Below are positions 1-7,916 of a DNA stretch of 64,000 nucleotides, in pieces; positions within the stretch are counted from its first letter, which is position 1, and each line of letters opens with the position of its first letter. The stretch comes from Nocardiopsis sp. JB363. Its GTDB lineage: Bacteria > Actinomycetota > Actinomycetes > Streptosporangiales > Streptosporangiaceae. Under the pieces are notes generated by a model. It was not told the DNA's origin. It ran no database searches and worked only from the letters and a program-made list of their open reading frames with translations. The stretch lies in the NCBI RefSeq assembly GCF_900143625.1, contig NZ_FRFF01000005.1, forward strand, positions 1-64,000, written 5' to 3'. Both the position numbers and the translations under genes were made by a program.

Positions 1-868
1 CCACACACCCACCGCAACCCCGCCCAACAACCAGCAGGACCACCCCCTCAGATGCCCCACCAACACACCCGACCCACCCACTGAGCATTTCGATTACCTG
101 CTTCTCCGCGGACCTGTGCTCCTGATACACCGTGCTCTTGGTGGTCCTCCACCCCGCCTTCTGCCCCGGTCTCTCCGAGGAGACGCCGAGGTCTGCGGTC
201 TTTCACCGGACAGTAGATAGTGGACGGCAAACAGCGACCGACTGCCGCCTGTCAGCGGAAGACGGAAGGTCGTGCGGAGCGCGAGCCTGGACACCCTGGA
301 AGCTCTACAAAGGGTGTGAGAGGCCGGAACGCGAGGGGACGACTCGGCTTGCTAGGCGGGACCGTGGGATGCCCCAAGCGACTGCTCCACGACCGTATAG
401 ATCGCGCGCTGGGACTCTGCCCGCGTGGACCTCTGCATGCACGGGCCTCCGCACGCGCCGGTACATCTGTGGGTGCGGGGTGCGGGGTGCGGGCCAAGCC
501 CCTGGCACCGGGCGCGCGATGGAAGAGGGAGCCGTCGCGCCTTTGCCCGTGCGCAGTTATGCCCCTGGGGCACGACGAGGTACCGCCGGTCTCCAAGGGG
601 CCGGAGCGCGTGCCGGGGCACGATCGCGCCGGAACCCTGCCCCGAGGTCGGAACCCGTGTACGGGCTCCATGGGGCGGTCGCCTTCTCCGTCCCTGTGGC
701 CACCGTTACCGCCACAGTCACTGTTACCGCCACAGTCGCCGCTACTACCACAGCCACAACCACAGCCACAGCTACCGGGAGGTGAAGACACCGGGAGGAG
801 GATCGACCCGCGGTGGGCACGGGCCGTACTTGACGGTCCGGAGCCGGGCCGTCACGGGGAATCAGGCC
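1..868. other. No convincing gene; GC-rich, probably non-coding or decayed
   Basis: Several overlapping open frames cross this stretch on both strands, but none has a Shine-Dalgarno sequence, a recognisable domain or a clean start. Their translations are Arg/Pro/Gly-rich in every frame, as expected of shadow frames in GC-rich DNA. I see no RNA gene. The right end runs into the downstream side of a small minus-strand gene at 869-964. Confidence 0.5.
700..779. repeat. Short imperfect CCACAG/GTTACC-type simple repeat
   Basis: Units such as CCACAG, ACCGCCACAGT and GTTACCGCCACAG recur through about 80 bases. On the plus strand they translate as Thr/Ala/Val runs and on the minus strand as a Cys/Gly-rich run. 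The periodicity suggests replication slippage. Confidence 0.55.
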
Positions 869-964
869 CTAGTCGTCGTCGACCTCCGGGGCCTCGATGA
901 GCTGCCGCAGCAGCGCAACGAAATCCTCTTCGGTCATTGCCGACCAGTCCACGTTCTCGTTCAT
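869..964 (-). CDS. 31-residue acidic small protein, unknown function
   Basis: The frame opens with ATG at 964 and ends with TAG at 869, giving 31 residues. The sequence starts MNENVDWSAMTEEDF, continues through a short amphipathic helix (residues about 11-24) and ends in Asp-Asp-Asp. A GGGAG ribosome site lies about 10 bases upstream of the ATG. A promoter-like TTGTTA/CAATAC pair at 1011-1039 points at it. It lies 130 bases downstream of the 102-residue gene at 1095-1403 on the same strand. There is no Cys and no obvious secretion signal. The family is not recognised. It could be a regulatory microprotein or an antitoxin-like peptide, but the sequence shows neither. Confidence 0.45.
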   Translation of the reverse strand: MNENVDWSAMTEEDFVALLRQLIEAPEVDDD

Positions 965-1010
965 GCCAGCGATCTCCCCAGAACCCACGGCTCATAAGCC
1001 TCGGGGAACC

Positions 1011-1039
1011 GTATTGGTTCGAGAAGTCTGGGTTAACAA
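1011..1039 (-). promoter_or_regulatory. Candidate sigma-70-type promoter for the 31-residue gene
   Basis: Reading the minus strand, TTGTTA (1034-1039) is followed after 17 bases by CAATAC (1011-1016). The expected transcript would begin near 1004 and carry the ATG at 964 with its GGGAG site. Confidence 0.35.
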
Positions 1040-1094
1040 CCCGTTTTCGCAGGTGGCGAGCGGTGGCCGAAAGCGGACATCGACCTTTTCGGGG

Positions 1095-1403
1095 TCAGAT
1101 GCGCTGCTGGAGTGCGGCTCGGCATTCGGGGCAACGGCAGCGTTTGTTGTAACCGGTGACAGTTCCGTGCGGCAGGGAAGGGTCACGCTGCTCGGTGAGG
1201 GTGGCGTCCAGCTGGTCGCCGAAAGCGGTGAGGATGCGGGCCGTCGAGAACACCTGCTTGGGACCGATCCCGAGTTCTGTGGCCGCGTCGTCGATGTGCT
1301 TACCCATACGAAGTTTCGCGATGAGACGGGACCGGGTACTCGGTGGCATCTCGGCCTCCGCGTTCGCGATCAGCTGCTCTGCGTCGTCAAGCGGGTAGCT
1401 CAT
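1095..1403 (-). CDS. Small HTH-like protein with a C-terminal Cys motif, unknown function
   Basis: This 102-residue protein starts with ATG at 1403, preceded by GAGGA at good spacing. Residues about 25-60 look like a helix-turn-helix segment (GKHIDDAATELGIGPKQVF). Near the C terminus is HGTVTGYNKRCRCPECRAA, a CxCxxC-type motif that I associate with small actinobacterial and actinophage DNA-binding proteins and which may hold a metal. It points away from the XRE regulator at 1728-2561, leaving a 324-base divergent intergenic region that holds the TTGCTAG-type repeat at 1658-1675. A DNA-binding role is an inference from the motifs. Confidence 0.6.
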   Translation of the reverse strand: MSYPLDDAEQLIANAEAEMPPSTRSRLIAKLRMGKHIDDAATELGIGPKQVFSTARILTAFGDQLDATLTEQRDPSLPHGTVTGYNKRCRCPECRAALQQRI

Positions 1404-1657
1404 GGGTTTCCTCTACATGTGCGGGTACGCCCGCCGAGGCGAGCACCTCCTGCATCGTACGCGCCTCTTGACGCGCCCCGGTTGGGTCCGCTGCGTCGCC
1501 AGAGGGCCACGACGAGTACGCGACCTCCTGTGGGTCAGGTGACCACCCAACACCGAACTTCCCTCACCCATCGTAACAAATGCCTGGAATCAGCGAAGGA
1601 GAAGCGAACCCTCTTGTCCTTATTGCATCGAATCGGCAGCAGTTTTCTAGAAACGCA

Positions 1658-1675
1658 TTGCTAGATGCTAGGCAC
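1658..1675. repeat. TTGCTAG-type repeat, copy 1
   Basis: TTGCTAG is followed almost at once by TGCTAGG and then CAC. A very similar element occurs at 2634-2653, so the two copies bracket the XRE regulator gene. Just upstream (1641-1653) is a GTTTTCTAGAAAC dyad. The position about 55 bases before the regulator start fits a promoter or operator element. No other feature is visible in the rest of the 1404-1727 interval. Confidence 0.5.
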
Positions 1676-1727
1676 CGTGTTTCGCTGGGAGGACACTCCC
1701 AACACTCTGCGTCATTGGATCAGTGTT

Positions 1728-2561
1728 ATGACCAGTCCCACGGTCCGCCGACGTCGACTGTCCGCCGAGCTCCGCCGCCACCGTGTGGGGGCCGGGATGA
1801 CCCTCAACGACGTGGCCGAGGAGCTTGAGTGGTCGCCGGCCAAACTCGGCCACATCGAGACCGGGATCCGCAAGTGGCCCTCCGTCATGGAGATCTCCGC
1901 CCTGCTGAGGCTCTACGGGGTCACCGGGGGCCGACGCGAGGCCATCTTGACCCTCGTCCGTGAGTCACGGCTTCGTCCCTGGTGGACCGAGTACGAGGAC
2001 GTCGTCTCCTCCGCCTACGTGGGCAACGAGGCCGGAGCGGTCGCCGTGCGGACCTATGCCGGGATCCTCGTCCCCGACCTGCTCCAGGTGCCCGACTACA
2101 CCGCCACCGTGGCGCGTTCTCTGGGCCATGGTGAACACGGGGCCGAACGCATGGTCGCCGCACACCTCAAACGCCAGGAGATCCTGGAGTCCGGCGCTCT
2201 CGGCCGCTATCACGCCGTCGTCGAGGAGGACGCGCTCCAACGTGTCGCCACGGACTTGTCGCTGCTTCGGGCGCAGACGGGCCGCCTGGTGGAACTCGCG
2301 ACCGGCTCCGACCACGTCACCGTGCAGCTCCTCCCCACCTCGGCGGGGCCCCACCCCGGGCTGGCCGGCCCGTTCTCGATCATGGGGTTCGAGGAGGACG
2401 AGGCCGACCTCGCTTACGTCGAAGCGACCCAGGGCGGGGCGATCGTCGAGTCCGAGGAAGCGGTTCGTTCCTGCCATGAAGTCTGGGATCGACTCACCCG
2501 AATCGCCGCGAGTCCTCAGGTCACGGTGGGGATACTCCGCCGGATGGCACTGCTCACCTGA
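1728..2561 (+). CDS. XRE-family transcriptional regulator with DUF5753 domain
   Basis: 277 residues from the ATG at 1728; the frame is open further upstream but without a better start. Residues about 8-65 form an XRE helix-turn-helix (RRLSAELRRHRVGAGMTLNDVAEELEWSPAKLGHIETG). The remainder matches the DUF5753 layout: RPWWTEYEDVV, then YAGILVPDLLQVPDYT, then a C-terminal sensor-like domain. In actinomycetes such regulators usually pair with a DUF397 gene, which is absent here. Near-identical TTGCTAG-type repeats flank the gene at 1658 and 2634. Autoregulation through those sites is an inference. Another member of the family lies at 47380-48285. Confidence 0.85.
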   Translation: MTSPTVRRRRLSAELRRHRVGAGMTLNDVAEELEWSPAKLGHIETGIRKWPSVMEISALLRLYGVTGGRREAILTLVRESRLRPWWTEYEDVVSSAYVGNEAGAVAVRTYAGILVPDLLQVPDYTATVARSLGHGEHGAERMVAAHLKRQEILESGALGRYHAVVEEDALQRVATDLSLLRAQTGRLVELATGSDHVTVQLLPTSAGPHPGLAGPFSIMGFEEDEADLAYVEATQGGAIVESEEAVRSCHEVWDRLTRIAASPQVTVGILRRMALLT

Positions 2562-2633
2562 GGCCGGAAACCGGAACAACGCGAGAAACCCGGTGTGAAT
2601 CGGTCCACCATGGCGGGGACCGCCCGCGAACGC

Positions 2634-2653
2634 TTGCTAGTCTGCTAGGTGAC
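2634..2653. repeat. TTGCTAG-type repeat, copy 2
   Basis: TTGCTAG, two bases, then TGCTAGGTGAC. It matches copy 1 at 1658 apart from a small spacer change. It lies between the XRE regulator and the DLW-39 gene, so it may regulate the latter or mark the right edge of an inserted regulator block. Confidence 0.45.
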
Positions 2654-2741
2654 AACCTCATAAAGTTGCCCTCGGTGCCCTCGCCCAACGGCGGGAGCCC
2701 GTGTGTACGACCGGTTTTCCAACAGAGAAAGGGTCCGGACA

Positions 2742-2864
2742 GTGAAGAAGATCATCGTTCTGGCGCTGGTGGCCCTCGGGGCTTTCGCCGTCTACCGCAA
2801 GATCCAGGCGGACCGCGCCGAGCTCGACCTGTGGACGGAAGCCACCGCGGCCAGCGAGAGCTGA
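2742..2864 (+). CDS. DLW-39 family small protein
   Basis: A 40-residue frame opens with GTG at 2742 after an AGAAAGGG ribosome site. It begins MKKIIVLALVALGAFAVYRK, a single hydrophobic N-terminal helix, followed by a polar tail containing the DLW motif (ELDLWTEAT) that names the family. DLW-39 proteins are conserved, uncharacterised actinobacterial membrane peptides encoded near gyrA and tRNA genes, and this copy lies about 240 bases before tRNA-Ala as expected. Length and composition are typical. The function is unknown. Confidence 0.88.
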   Translation: MKKIIVLALVALGAFAVYRKIQADRAELDLWTEATAASES

Positions 2865-3102
2865 TCGCGGACCCTCCCGGCCAATCGACAGGGGGCCGGT
2901 GGGTTCCCGGCGCGGGTTCGATTGTGCACACCACGTGTGTCGCCCGGCGTCCGCTAGTGACACGAAGACGTGGGTGGGCCGACAACCCCGTGGTGCGACC
3001 CACGGCTTTGTGCTGTGTCCGGCCCCCTGTCTTATGCGCCGGACCACCCGCCGATGCGGGTATGCTCTGCAATGGTTGAACGGGCCTGGCCCGGAACCGA
3101 AC

Positions 3103-3175
3103 GGGGCCATAGCTCAGCTGGCAGAGCGCCGGTTTTGCATACCGGAGGTCAGGGGTTCGACTCCCCTTGGCTCCA
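3103..3175 (+). tRNA. tRNA-Ala (anticodon TGC)
   Basis: 73 bases that fold as a complete cloverleaf. Acceptor GGGGCCA pairs with TGGCTCC, the anticodon stem CCGGT/ACCGG encloses TTTGCAT (anticodon TGC), and the T arm contains GGTTCGA. CCA is not encoded. This tRNA normally follows gyrA in actinobacteria, which places the window near the origin. Confidence 0.97.
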
Positions 3176-3184
3176 CTCCACTCC

Positions 3185-3235
3185 GAAGCGACCCTGCTCG
3201 CGCGTGTAAGCGCTGGCACGGGTCGCTTCGTCTTT
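3185..3235 (+). terminator. Rho-independent terminator after tRNA-Ala
   Basis: GAAGCGACCC (3185-3194) pairs with GGGTCGCTTC (3220-3229) and is followed by GTCTTT. Confidence 0.75.
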
Positions 3236-3239
3236 CCCT

Positions 3240-3432
3240 CTCCATGGTCGACGACACGCCCACTGAGAATCCGTTCGACCGCCTCTACCGCCAGCGGCGC
3301 GGTCGTGGCGTAGATGTCCCGGTCGGTGACGAACGCACGCCGCTCCTTCCCTCCCGCACGGACGAGGACGTCGACGAGGAAGTTCTCGGTGCTGCGCCCG
3401 ACACCCACCGTCGGACCTTCCGCTCCGGGTGA
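3240..3432 (-). pseudogene. C-terminal fragment of a saccharopine-dehydrogenase-like oxidoreductase
   Basis: About 60 codons on the minus strand keep good actinobacterial codon use and read ENFLVDVLVRAGGKERRAF, then DRDIYATTAPLAVEAVERI. That pattern is typical of the C-terminal part of saccharopine-dehydrogenase-like NAD(P)-dependent oxidoreductases. The N-terminal Rossmann domain is missing. The frame has no stop of its own and runs into the tRNA-Ala region, so the extreme C terminus is also lost. The fragment abuts the 3' side of tRNA-Ala, a common scar of integration and deletion. The family assignment rests on recall of the motif alone. Confidence 0.5.
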
Positions 3433-3440
3433 CGCTCCCC

Positions 3441-3470
3441 GCCCACGCGACGCGGAACGTGATCCGTGCC
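3441..3470 (+). repeat. Partial duplication of the pntA translation-start region
   Basis: This stretch (GCCCACGC, then CGGAACGTGAT) resembles 3672-3701 (GCCCACGC, then CGGAAGGTGATG), which contains the ribosome site and ATG of the transhydrogenase gene. It may be a remnant of a duplication. The similarity is short and could be chance. Confidence 0.3.
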
Positions 3471-3699
3471 ACTGGAGCGGGTAAGTAGACAGTCCTAGCC
3501 GACGACAGCCACCCCACTCGAACCGGAGAGTGAACCGGCCCCACACCCCCCATCCCCGACAGCGCGCTCCGCCCTTCACCGCGGGGACCACGCCTCGACA
3601 GCCACCGCATGTCCCCCTCGGACACCAGGCGTCCCCCACGGCCCGGCCGCGCGCACAGGCCACTGTCGCCGGCCCACGCCATTCGGAAGGTGATGAGGC

Positions 3700-4851
3700 A
3701 TGCGACTTTCCTTCGCACGGTCGGAGGATCCCGGCGACGGGCGAGTGGGAGCGACACCCGAGACCGTCGCGACACTGGTCGATCGAGGGTTGGAGATCGA
3801 GGTCGAGACCGAGGCGGGCACCGCCGCCGGGCACGACGACGAGGCCTACCGGCAGGCCGGGGCGACGGTCGTGGACGCGGACAAGCTCCTCGCCACGTCA
3901 GAGGCCCTGGTGACGGTGGCCCCGCCCTCCCCCGAACGGATCGCAGCCCTCCCCGAGGGCTCGGCCCTGATCGGGTTCCTGCGCCCCGTTCACAATACCG
4001 ATCTCGCGCTAGCGCTGGTCGAACGCAGGATCACGGCGCTGGCCATGGAACTCGTGCCGCGGATCAGCAAGGCGCAGGCCATGGACGCGTTGTCGTCCCA
4101 AGCGGGGATCGCCGGTTACAAGGCCGTCCTCATCGCCGCCAACGCCATCGACAAGCTCTTTCCGCTGTCCATGACGGCCGCGGGCACCGTGAAGCCCGCC
4201 CGCGTGGTCGTCCTCGGCGTCGGTGTGGCCGGCCTCCAGGCCATCGCCACCGCCAAGCGGCTCGGCGCCACGGTCAAGGCCAACGACGTACGCGCCGCCG
4301 CGGCCGACGAAGTCGGTTCCCTGGGGGCCGACTTCGTGCACATTCCGGGGGTCACCGACCAGAGCGACGGCGTGTACGCGAAGAACCTGGGCGCGGACCT
4401 CGCACGAGCCCAGCACGAGGCGCTCGCTCCGCACGTGGCCCAGGCGGACGCGGTCATCTGCACCGCGCAGATCCCCGGACGTGACGCCCCCGTACTGCTC
4501 ACCGCCGAGATGGTCGATCGGATGCCCGCAGGTTCCGTGGTCGTCGACCTGGCGGCCGAGGACGGCGGAAACTGCGAGTTGAGCGGCTCAGGCGAACCAC
4601 TGGACCGGAGCGGCACGAGGGTCATCCCCGCACCCCGGTTGGCCGCGTCCATGCCACGCGAGGCCAGTGCCCTCTACGCCCGCAACGTCGTCAACCTGCT
4701 GGCCCGGATCGTCACCGACGAAGGGGAACTGGACGTCGACGCCGACCCCGAACTCGCGGGGTTCTTGTTCACCAGGGGCGGCGAGGTACTGCACGAACCC
4801 ACCGCGGCGGCGCTGGCATCCGCCCAGGACACCACGGAGGCCGCATCATGA
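3700..4851 (+). CDS. pntA: NAD(P) transhydrogenase subunit alpha, part 1 (NAD(H)-binding domain I)
   Basis: 383 residues from ATG 3700, preceded by GGAAGGTGATGAGG. This is the soluble domain I that binds NAD(H) and exchanges hydride with NADP(H) on PntB, driven by the proton gradient. Visible marks are the alanine dehydrogenase/PNT N-terminal fold, the conserved PRISKAQAMDALSSQAGIAG segment and the Rossmann motif VVVLGVGVAGLQAIATAKRL. Both the binding fold and the VVDLAAEDGGNCE loop are intact. Alpha is split into two genes, as in many actinobacteria and Rhodospirillum, and the stop overlaps the next start as ATGA. First gene of a three-gene operon. Confidence 0.96.
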   Translation: MRLSFARSEDPGDGRVGATPETVATLVDRGLEIEVETEAGTAAGHDDEAYRQAGATVVDADKLLATSEALVTVAPPSPERIAALPEGSALIGFLRPVHNTDLALALVERRITALAMELVPRISKAQAMDALSSQAGIAGYKAVLIAANAIDKLFPLSMTAAGTVKPARVVVLGVGVAGLQAIATAKRLGATVKANDVRAAAADEVGSLGADFVHIPGVTDQSDGVYAKNLGADLARAQHEALAPHVAQADAVICTAQIPGRDAPVLLTAEMVDRMPAGSVVVDLAAEDGGNCELSGSGEPLDRSGTRVIPAPRLAASMPREASALYARNVVNLLARIVTDEGELDVDADPELAGFLFTRGGEVLHEPTAAALASAQDTTEAAS

Positions 4852-5144
4852 CCGGAACGTTGATCCTCTCGATCTATGTCTTCGTCCTCGCGGCCTTCCT
4901 CGGCTACGAGCTGTTGACCAAGGTCCCGCCGATGCTGCACACACCGTTGATGTCGGGGGCCAACGCGATGTCCGGGGTGGTCGTGATCGGCGCCCTGGTC
5001 CTGGCCGGGGCCACCTCCGGCGCGGTCGCGACGGTCTTCGCCACGTTGGGCGTCGCCTTCGCCACCGCCAACGTCGTGGGCGGCTTCATGGTCACCGATC
5101 GCATGTTGGGCAGTTTCACCCCGGGGAAGAAGGAGCGTTCATGA
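4848..5144 (+). CDS. NAD(P) transhydrogenase subunit alpha, part 2 (membrane domain IIa)
   Basis: 98 residues with three hydrophobic helices (residues about 4-20, 40-62 and 66-85). This is the membrane part of the alpha subunit that contributes to the proton channel. It includes the conserved LGYELLTKVPPMLHTPLMSGANA stretch just after the first helix. Start and stop overlap pntA and pntB by four bases each (ATGA), indicating translational coupling. The length is usual for a split PntAB subunit. Confidence 0.95.
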   Translation: MTGTLILSIYVFVLAAFLGYELLTKVPPMLHTPLMSGANAMSGVVVIGALVLAGATSGAVATVFATLGVAFATANVVGGFMVTDRMLGSFTPGKKERS

Positions 5145-6562
5145 GCGCCGAGGAGATCACCCAACTCGCCTACCTCGTCCCGGTGGCGCTCTTCGTCCTG
5201 GGGATCAAACGTCTGGCCCGGGTGCGCACCGCGCGCACGGGGAACCTCATCCTGGCCTCGGGTGTCCTGGTGGCCGTGGTCATCACCCTGGTCGAGATGG
5301 GCCTGGTGAACTACACCTGGATGGTTCTCGGCCTGGCCGCCGGTGGCACGGTCGGCGTCATCACGGTCCTACGAGCCTCGGCGACCTCCATGCCGCAGGT
5401 CGTGGCCAGGTTCAACGGATTCAGTGGAGCCGCCGCGGCCCTGGTGGGGCTGGCGCTGTTCTGGGAGGAGGTGGTCTTCCCCGATGCGGGGGAGGGCGCC
5501 ATCGGCCTCATGGGGGCCATGGCAGGGCTGGCCCTGGCCGTCTCAGTGGTGATCGGTGCGGCGACCCTGTCCGGGTCGATCCTCGCCGAGGCCAAGCTGT
5601 GGGGGAGGCTGAGTCGGCTCACCCGGGTCCCGGGACGCGGTCCGCTGGTCGTGGGGGCGTCGATCCTGACCGTGGTCGCCATGGCGCTGTCGCTGTCCCT
5701 GGTGGACGTCCGGCACGCGGCCCTGGCGATCCTGTTCCTGCTCCTGTTCAGCCTGGCCGTCGGTTTCTTCGCGGTGGCCCCGGTGGGCGGGGCGGACATG
5801 CCGGTGATGATCTCGTTGCTGAACTCGGTGTCGGGTCTGGCGGTGGCCGCGAGCGGGTTCGCGATCGGGAACACGATGCTCATCATGGGCGGCATCATCG
5901 TGGGCGCCGCGGGTCTGATGCTCACCCAGATCATGTGCGTGGCGATGAACCGGACGCTGTGGAGCGTCTTCGCCGGTGGTCTGGACGAGGTCGCCTCGGG
6001 CGAGGGGGACTCCTACGAGAACGTCGTGGGCTCGGACCCGGAGGAGGCCGCGATGGTGTTGGAGGCGGCCCGGAACGTGGTGATCGTGCCGGGGTACGGG
6101 CTGGCCGCGGCCCGTGCCCAGCAGCCCGCCGCGGACCTGGCCGACGCCTTGGCCGAACAGGGGGTCCAGGTCCGGTTCGCCATCCATCCGGTGGCCGGTC
6201 GTATGCCCGGACACATGAACGTGGTGCTGGCCGAGGCCAACGTCCCCTACGACAGGTTGGTGGAGATGGAGCGCGTCAACAGCGACTTCCCCAACGTCGA
6301 CCTGGTGATCGTGGTCGGGGCCAACGACGTGGTCAATCCGGCGGCCAACCAGGCGAGTGGGTCACCGATCGCCGGTATGCCCATCCTGGACGTGGAGAAC
6401 GCCAGGCGGGTGATGGTGGTGAAGCGGAGCCTGTCCCCCGGGTACGCGGGCATCAAGAACGAGCTGTTCGAGCGAGACCATTGCACGATGCTGTTCGGTG
6501 ACGCCAAGCAGGTCCTGGAGGACCTGGTCCGAGAGTTCCGTGCCGGGGTCCCGACCCCCTGA
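5141..6562 (+). CDS. pntB: NAD(P) transhydrogenase subunit beta
   Basis: 473 residues from ATG 5141. About nine hydrophobic helices (residues 1-270) form the proton-translocating domain. They are followed by the NADP(H)-binding domain III with VVIVPGYGLAAARAQQ (about residue 310), HPVAGRMPGHMNVVLAEA, VGANDVVNPAA and the KRSLSPGYAGIKN loop near the C terminus. The enzyme uses proton flow to reduce NADP+ with NADH. It is the last gene of the pnt operon; a long perfect palindrome follows 14 bases after the stop. Confidence 0.96.
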   Translation: MSAEEITQLAYLVPVALFVLGIKRLARVRTARTGNLILASGVLVAVVITLVEMGLVNYTWMVLGLAAGGTVGVITVLRASATSMPQVVARFNGFSGAAAALVGLALFWEEVVFPDAGEGAIGLMGAMAGLALAVSVVIGAATLSGSILAEAKLWGRLSRLTRVPGRGPLVVGASILTVVAMALSLSLVDVRHAALAILFLLLFSLAVGFFAVAPVGGADMPVMISLLNSVSGLAVAASGFAIGNTMLIMGGIIVGAAGLMLTQIMCVAMNRTLWSVFAGGLDEVASGEGDSYENVVGSDPEEAAMVLEAARNVVIVPGYGLAAARAQQPAADLADALAEQGVQVRFAIHPVAGRMPGHMNVVLAEANVPYDRLVEMERVNSDFPNVDLVIVVGANDVVNPAANQASGSPIAGMPILDVENARRVMVVKRSLSPGYAGIKNELFERDHCTMLFGDAKQVLEDLVREFRAGVPTP

Positions 6563-6575
6563 GCACCGGTTTCTT

Positions 6576-6613
6576 CGACCGACGTCCTGATCCGCGGATC
6601 AGGACGTCGGTCG
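6576..6613. terminator. 38-bp perfect palindrome after pntB
   Basis: Two 19-base arms beginning CGACCGACGTCCTGATCCG meet with no spacer. It lies directly after the transhydrogenase operon and can fold as a strong hairpin. No T-run follows, so it resembles the L-shaped terminators common in actinomycetes. Confidence 0.7.
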
Positions 6614-7300
6614 GAGGAGGGGACGGTACCGGGGTGGGGATGTCGTGAATCGGGCCCGGGGAAGCATTCGCGCGGATAACCATTCTTTGGGATCTTCGCC
6701 CGTTTGGAAAGGGGGCCCAGAGTGCCGTGGCGGCCCATTTGTCTGGGTTACTGAATAGTAGTTCAAGGGTGCTCGGTGCGGGTGGGGAATGGGCGGCGGG
6801 TGGGGTTGCTCAGCGTGGTCTTCGGAGGGTGCTCTCTAGTCCCTTCGGGTGGGTTCCGTGTCCGCCCACCCGGTTCGGTCAGGCCTGTCCGTGTGGGGTG
6901 AGTCGCTCATGGGATGACGTGAAATCGCAGGTCACTAAGGTCGTGGAAGAAAGGTTCGAAGAAGACCTTCCCTTCCTTTCGCTGGAGACCGCTCCTATCA
7001 CATGTAGTGACTCTCCGTGTGTGTATGATGACACTCTCTGCGGAGGCAATGGTCCTAGTGGGCCATATGAGAAATAGGCCTCTTGGGGTCTGTTGGTGAA
7101 CTGGGACGATCCGTAGTTTCGACACCAACGACAACGAGGAACCCAGCGCGCCGAAACGAACGACCCCCGAAGATGAGCCGAACGGCCCCCCGTCCGGCCT
7201 CTTGCAAAGTCCTCGGATCGGTCCGCTGAACCCCTCGTCCGCCGACAGCCGGTCGGCGGGTTTCGATCACCACACATGCTGATCTTGGGAGTGGGGCAAC
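6614..7300 (+). other. Long intergenic region, probable wblA promoter and leader
   Basis: About 690 bases separate the pnt terminator from the WhiB-type gene. One open frame (6727-7077) has GTG but no good ribosome site, no domain, and composition unlike its neighbours, so I do not call it. A TATGAT hexamer at 7024-7029 is a possible -10 element, which would leave a leader of roughly 265 bases. Long leaders are known for wblA-type genes in Streptomyces. Confidence 0.4.
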
Positions 7301-7630
7301 ATGTGGAATGAGAAGATGGCGGCCCGTGCGAAGTGCCGCGAAATCGACCCCGACGCACTATTCGTCCAGGGAGCCGCACAGAATCGCGCCAAGCTGATCT
7401 GCCGTGGTTGCCCGGTCCGCACCCAGTGCCTCGCCGAGGCCCTGGACAGTCGGATCGAGTTCGGCGTCTGGGGTGGCATGACCGAGCGCGAGCGTCGCGC
7501 TCTGCTGCGCCGCCGTAAGGACGTTGCCAGCTGGTACGACCTTCTCACCAGTGCGGAGAAGCATTACGAGGAGGAAAGGACCGAACAGGAGCCGGTGCGC
7601 AGCGTGCCGGCCGTCGCCGCCGGGCACTGA
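7301..7630 (+). CDS. wblA: WhiB-family iron-sulfur transcription factor, WblA/WhiB4 type
   Basis: 109 residues. The four cluster-binding cysteines are present as C12, C34, C37 and C43 (CRGCPVRTQC), followed by the GVWGGMTERERRALLRRR turn and basic DNA-binding tail. The segment DPDALFVQGAAQNRAK is characteristic of the WblA/WhiB4 branch rather than WhiB1 or WhiD. WblA represses antibiotic production and promotes sporulation in Streptomyces; WhiB4 senses redox stress in mycobacteria. ATG 7301 is preceded by GGGAGTGGGG. A role in development here is inferred from the family. Confidence 0.9.
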   Translation: MWNEKMAARAKCREIDPDALFVQGAAQNRAKLICRGCPVRTQCLAEALDSRIEFGVWGGMTERERRALLRRRKDVASWYDLLTSAEKHYEEERTEQEPVRSVPAVAAGH

Positions 7631-7916
7631 CCCGAGGGCGTTGGGGAGGGGAGCCCCGACGCGACCGTGACGAGGATGCTCGCGCGAGGCTGTGAGGGAG
7701 GCCGGGCGCGGAGCGAGGGGATCACCCGTTCGTCGACATGTCCGACCCGGCTGGACGGGCCGAAGGTCGGAAACCGCCACCTCCTTTCGGAGGACCGGCG
7801 GATCAGGGGAGGATCAGGGACGACCCCCATATCCGCACCCGCCTCCATGCAGCATGATGGAGGAGGGCGCGATCATCCTCGTACGGTCGAGCCCCACACA
7901 GTCTTTGGGAGTGGGG

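Noticed and set aside
252-791. Minus-strand frame beginning with a Cys/Gly-rich run that recalls heterocyclised peptides such as microcin B17
   Set aside because: The GTG start lacks a ribosome site (the upstream bases are CCTCC on that strand). The run is at the N terminus with no leader, and it comes from a simple repeat. No modification enzymes are nearby.
132-900. Long plus-strand frames over the left edge
   Set aside because: Arg/Pro-rich composition in all frames, Thr/Ala/Val tail from a simple repeat, and no domain or ribosome site.
2752-3834. Long minus frame crossing tRNA-Ala and the DLW-39 gene
   Set aside because: Only the central 60 codons look coding. The rest overlaps the tRNA and a real plus-strand gene, so only the fragment is annotated.
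6727-7077. 116-residue frame upstream of wblA
   Set aside because: No ribosome site, no recognisable domain, and composition unlike neighbours. It is more likely leader DNA.
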